Positions 60,841 through 64,000 of a DNA stretch of 64,000 nt are shown here, in pieces. The notes beneath the pieces were generated by a model that had not been told where the DNA came from, made no database searches, and saw nothing but the letters and a program-made list of their open reading frames with translations. The DNA is from Planctomycetota bacterium (lineage in GTDB: Bacteria; Planctomycetota; Planctomycetia; Isosphaerales; Isosphaeraceae). Location: contig JAQGHR010000051.1 in the NCBI GenBank assembly GCA_028291545.1, positions 1 to 64,000 on the forward strand, given 5' to 3'. Every line of letters starts with the position of its first letter. Position 1 is the stretch's first letter. Position numbers and translations under genes: made by a program.

Positions 60841-60944
60841 GGTCGCGCCCGATGCCGAGGGAAGCGTGCGGAGTCGACGGGACCGCTCGCGTTCGGTAGT
60901 TCTGACGAAGCCTGAGGTGGGCCGGCCCATCCTCATTATTAGGT

Positions 60945-60972
60945 AAGGTAGATCGCCCGAGAAGGCTGTCAA
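60945..60972 (-). promoter_or_regulatory. Candidate promoter of the FHA-GGDEF gene
   Basis: Minus-strand TTGACA (60967-60972, perfect), a 16-base spacer and TACCTT (60945-60950, three of six). A start at 60936 would leave almost no leader, so the ATG at 60840 fits better. Confidence 0.4.
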
Positions 60973-61089
60973 ATTGGTTTCGCAGGAATTCTGGAGATCG
61001 CAACCGAGAGAGGTGGCGCCGCGGAGTGACGAGGGTTATGATGATCGCCGATCTGACGAACGGTCTTACCCGTGTCGAGAGGTGCCGTG

Positions 61090-62106
61090 ATGAAGGCGAT
61101 CGTCCTTCGTGAGATCGGATCGACCGAGGTCCTGAAGCTCGAAATCGTGCCCGACCCGGTCGCCGGCCCGGGAGAAGTCGTCATCCGGCTCGAAGCCGCA
61201 GCCCTGAATCATCGAGACGTCTGGATTCGGAAAGGCATGTATGCCGGCATTCGATTCCCGGCGATCCTCGGTTCGGACGGGGCCGGGCAGGTGGTCGGGA
61301 TCGGAGACGGGGTCCCGGAGAGCTGGGTTGGTCGATCGGTCGTGATCGATCCCGGCCTCGACTGGGGCGATGACCCGCGAGTCCAGGGCCCAAATTTTCG
61401 AGTCCTGGGCATGCCCGATGATGGGACCTACGCGGAACTCATCCGTGTTCCGGTGGCGAACGTTCACGATCGCCCCGAGCATCTCTCCGCGCTCGAAACG
61501 GCGGCGATTCCCCTCGCGGGTCTGACCGCGTACAGGGCGCTCGTCACGAGAGCGAAATTGCAAGCGGGCGAGACGGTGTTGATCACGGGAATCGGCGGCG
61601 GCGTTTCCGGTCTGGCGCTCCAGATCGCAAAGGCCCTTGGTGCCACGGCCTTCGTGACTTCGCGATCGGAGGCGAAGTTACTGAAGGCCAAGGAATTAGG
61701 CGCGGACGCCGGGGTCAACTCCAGCGAGGCGGACTGGGCCAAGAAACTCGTCGGCCTCACGGGTGGTGAGGGGCCGAACGTGATCCTCGATAGCGTGGGC
61801 GGGGAGACCTTCTCGCGATGCCTCCAGATTGTGGGGCGTGGTGGCCGGATCGTGACCTATGGCGCGACGACAGGCCCAGTCGAGCGCATGGAACTGACGC
61901 GGGTCTTCTGGAAGCAGATCGATATCCTGGGCTCGACGATGGGCTCGCCAACGGAGTTTGCGGCGATGCTGGAACTGGTCTCCAGATCGCGAATCCGGCC
62001 TGCCGTCGATCGCGTATTCCGGCTCGGCGACGCTGGCAAGGCGCAGGACACCATGGAGCAGGCGGGGCAATTCGGCAAGATCGTGTTGGAGATCGCCGGG
62101 TCATGA
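61090..62106 (+). CDS. Quinone oxidoreductase-like medium-chain dehydrogenase
   Basis: A 338-residue NAD(P)H-dependent reductase: GroES-like domain with 'NHRDVWIRKGMY' and 'ILGSDGAGQVVGIG', then the Rossmann fold 'VLITGIGGGVSGLALQIAKALG'. It lacks the usual zinc ligands. The ATG at 61090 has a GAGG-type site. A thiamine-diphosphate decarboxylase follows on the same strand about 150 bases later; the pair could reduce or handle the aldehyde, but this is only a guess. Confidence 0.82.
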   Translation: MKAIVLREIGSTEVLKLEIVPDPVAGPGEVVIRLEAAALNHRDVWIRKGMYAGIRFPAILGSDGAGQVVGIGDGVPESWVGRSVVIDPGLDWGDDPRVQGPNFRVLGMPDDGTYAELIRVPVANVHDRPEHLSALETAAIPLAGLTAYRALVTRAKLQAGETVLITGIGGGVSGLALQIAKALGATAFVTSRSEAKLLKAKELGADAGVNSSEADWAKKLVGLTGGEGPNVILDSVGGETFSRCLQIVGRGGRIVTYGATTGPVERMELTRVFWKQIDILGSTMGSPTEFAAMLELVSRSRIRPAVDRVFRLGDAGKAQDTMEQAGQFGKIVLEIAGS

Positions 62107-62257
62107 GAATTCCAGCGACGGCCTGGCAGGCGATCCGCAGGACACGATCGACGATGTTGGCGGGCTTTACGATTGGCCTCCTCTGCTGACACAATGGGCA
62201 GCCGAATCTGAGCGAAGCACGTGGATTGACGCCAGTCACTCTGGAACGGAGGTTCGT

Positions 62258-63955
62258 GTGGCGACTGCGCCCCTGCCAGCACCGGGAGACAACGGGGTTT
62301 CTGATACGCCTCCGGCGACGATCGGGCAATACCTGATCGACCGGCTGTATTCGATCGGAGTGCGGCACGTGTTCGGAATTCCCGGGGACTATATCCTCGG
62401 AATCTACAAGATGCTCGAAGCCAGCCCGATCGAGCTCGTGGGTGTAACCAGGGAGGACTCGGCGGGCTTTGCGGCCGATGCGTATGCGCGAGTTAACGGC
62501 ATTGGCTGCGTGGCCGTCACGTATTGCGTCGGCGGATTGAGCCTGTGCAACAGCATCGCCGGAGCCTACGCCGAGAAGTCGCCGGTCGTGGTGCTGGGCG
62601 GCTCTCCCGGGATGAGCGAGCGCGAGCGGAACCCGTTGCTCCATCACAAGGTCAAGGGGTTCGAGACCCAGTTCGAAGTCATGGAAAAATTGACCGTCGC
62701 GTCGACCGTTCTGTCCGATCCGATGACGGCATTCTCGGAGATCGACCGGGTCCTGACCGCCGCGCAGCGTTACAAGAGGCCGGTCTATATTGAAATTCCT
62801 CGCGACATGATCTCGTTCGTCCAGGTCATGCCGCACCGGACCCAGGCCGGGGTTCCACCGAGCGATCCCGATGCTCTTCGCGAGGCTCTGGACGAGGCAT
62901 GCCGGCTCCTGAAGGATGCCGAGAGGCCGATGATTCTGGCAGACGTGGAAATCCACCGATTCGGGTTACAAGACGAGCTCCTGGCCCTCGCCGAGGAAGC
63001 ACGCCTACCGATCGCGACCACGATCCTCGGCAAATCGGTGATCTCCGAGGCCCACCCGCTCTTCGTGGGCGTTTACGAGGGGGCCATGGGACGTGAAGAG
63101 GTGACGCACTTCGTTGAAGAGTCGGACTGTCTCTTGATGCTGGGATGCTTCCTGACCGACATCAACCTGGGGATTTTCACGGCGAAGCTCGACCCTTCCC
63201 GCTGCATCAACGCGACGAGCGAAGATCTTCAGATTCGTTATCACCATTATCGAGACGTGCGGCTCGACGATTTCATCGCCGGCCTCCGCGAACGCCGGTT
63301 GCGACTGGCCGACCCGCTGGTCCCGGTAAGATCGAACGGGACGGGGCCCGCCCTTTCCTCAGATCCCGACGCCCCGATGACATCGGCCGCTCTGTTCGCG
63401 AAGCTGAACACGATCCTCGATGACAATACAGTCGTCATCGCCGACATCGGAGACGCCCTGTTCGGATCGGCCGACCTCGTGATGAGCCGACGGACCGAGT
63501 TCATCAGCCCCGCCTATTACACGTCGATGGGCTTCGGGGTACCTGCGGCGGTCGGCGCCGGGATCGCGAATCGAACTCAGCGACCGCTGGTCATCGTGGG
63601 TGACGGCGCATTTCAGATGACCGGCATGGAACTCTCCACCGTCGTTCGCCAGGGACTGAACCCGATCGTGGTTGTGATGAACAACAAGGGGTACACGACC
63701 GAACGATTCCTGCTGGAGGGGTCATTCAACGACATTCAGAACTGGGCCTACCACAAGATTCCCGAGGTCCTGGGAGCCGGTTTGGGGATCGAGGTCCACA
63801 CCCAGGGCGACCTGGCCTTGGCTCTAGCGAAGGCGATCGCCAACACCGAGAGCTTCACGCTCCTGAACGTCCATCTCGATCCCCTGGATCGCAGCCCGGC
63901 ACTCGATCGCCTCACCCAGAAATTGTCGAGCATGGTCAGACCGACCACCGAGTGA
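62258..63955 (+). CDS. Thiamine-diphosphate-dependent 2-oxoacid decarboxylase (indolepyruvate/pyruvate decarboxylase type)
   Basis: A 565-residue protein of the pyruvate decarboxylase / indolepyruvate decarboxylase group, which turns a 2-oxo acid into an aldehyde plus CO2. The N-terminal ThDP-Glu motif is in 'VGVTREDSAGFAADAYAR', the ThDP/metal motif is 'GDGAFQMTGMELSTVVRQG' with the NNKGY following. The start is a GTG at 62258 with a GGAGG site five bases upstream. The longer open frame to the left is not used. Substrate (pyruvate, indolepyruvate, phenylpyruvate) cannot be fixed by eye. Confidence 0.88.
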   Translation: MATAPLPAPGDNGVSDTPPATIGQYLIDRLYSIGVRHVFGIPGDYILGIYKMLEASPIELVGVTREDSAGFAADAYARVNGIGCVAVTYCVGGLSLCNSIAGAYAEKSPVVVLGGSPGMSERERNPLLHHKVKGFETQFEVMEKLTVASTVLSDPMTAFSEIDRVLTAAQRYKRPVYIEIPRDMISFVQVMPHRTQAGVPPSDPDALREALDEACRLLKDAERPMILADVEIHRFGLQDELLALAEEARLPIATTILGKSVISEAHPLFVGVYEGAMGREEVTHFVEESDCLLMLGCFLTDINLGIFTAKLDPSRCINATSEDLQIRYHHYRDVRLDDFIAGLRERRLRLADPLVPVRSNGTGPALSSDPDAPMTSAALFAKLNTILDDNTVVIADIGDALFGSADLVMSRRTEFISPAYYTSMGFGVPAAVGAGIANRTQRPLVIVGDGAFQMTGMELSTVVRQGLNPIVVVMNNKGYTTERFLLEGSFNDIQNWAYHKIPEVLGAGLGIEVHTQGDLALALAKAIANTESFTLLNVHLDPLDRSPALDRLTQKLSSMVRPTTE

Positions 63956-63973
63956 CGCCTCGAACGAGCTTTG

Positions 63974-63992
63974 CCCACGTTTTTGCCGTGGG
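63974..63992 (+). terminator. Weak hairpin after the decarboxylase gene
   Basis: CCCACG (63974-63979) and CGTGGG (63987-63992), a 6-bp stem closed by a T-rich 7-base loop, lie about 20 bases after the stop and near the window edge. Confidence 0.3.
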
Positions 63993-64000
63993 GTTCAATA

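Noticed and set aside
61958..62257. A 100-codon extension at the N terminus of the 2-oxoacid decarboxylase
   Set aside because: The extension overlaps the upstream dehydrogenase gene and has no family homology. A GTG with a good ribosome site at 62258 gives the normal length.
1..64000. CRISPR array, insertion sequence or prophage
   Set aside because: No regularly spaced direct repeats, no transposase or integrase motifs and no phage structural genes were seen on either strand.

Overview
The window is GC-rich, gene-dense bacterial chromosome, most likely from a planctomycete of the Isosphaera/Singulisphaera type. The basis is a DUF1501 / DUF1549-DUF1553 / cytochrome-WD40 operon, a 66-residue small basic protein resembling the PVC-superphylum signature protein, an ExbB/ExbD/ExbD cluster, several GTG and TTG starts, and REP-like palindromes. 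The assignment is inferred from gene content only. I see no rRNA, tRNA, insertion sequence, prophage or CRISPR array.

Layout. 1-7161: truncated sucA with a lipoate ligase and a cytochrome c'-like gene upstream, then purM and a large DsbD. 7540-12460: a phosphatase overlapping a membrane glycosyltransferase gene, hisE, an unusual trmB, and a TPR membrane protein. 12612-15419: an ExbB-ExbD-ExbD-unknown operon. 15420-19407: a REP-bearing spacer, then an AsmA-like protein, aroC and purC (transcribed purC to aroC to AsmA-like). 19971-27734: the small basic protein, a ZIP transporter, a redoxin, a NagB-like protein lacking a catalytic Asp, a HAD hydrolase, a REC-GGDEF protein, a quinone oxidoreductase with a Rieske protein, a membrane protein and a LOG protein. 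27762-32969: a CzcA-type RND metal efflux pair with a small secreted protein.

33273-40824 is a three-gene secreted multi-domain operon of unknown role. It has a Tat-type DUF1501 protein, a DUF1549/DUF1553 protein with possible haem sites, and a 1225-residue cytochrome/WD40/PPC protein. 41037-45004 holds three GT-B glycosyltransferases and a small coiled-coil protein, behind a terminator and a good promoter. 45073-49511 pairs an S46 dipeptidyl-peptidase (DPP7-like by one key residue) with an OPT peptide transporter.

49636-63955 is mostly housekeeping: an adenylate-kinase-like protein, a histidine phosphatase, ftsK, rpoZ, gmk, yicC, secG, tpiA, DAHP synthase and csrA. The genes from DAHP synthase to ftsK lie head to tail on the minus strand. 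An ArsR regulator, a sugar isomerase, an FHA-GGDEF protein, a second quinone oxidoreductase and a ThDP-dependent 2-oxoacid decarboxylase follow.

No single locus is plainly a new defence or mobile system. The best candidates for undescribed biology are the secreted cytochrome operon, the ExbB/ExbD cluster with its unknown partner, the phosphatase-glycosyltransferase pair, and the enzymes with altered catalytic motifs (NagB-like, TrmB). Promoters, operators and terminators were found by eye from consensus spacing and inverted repeats, and are hypotheses.
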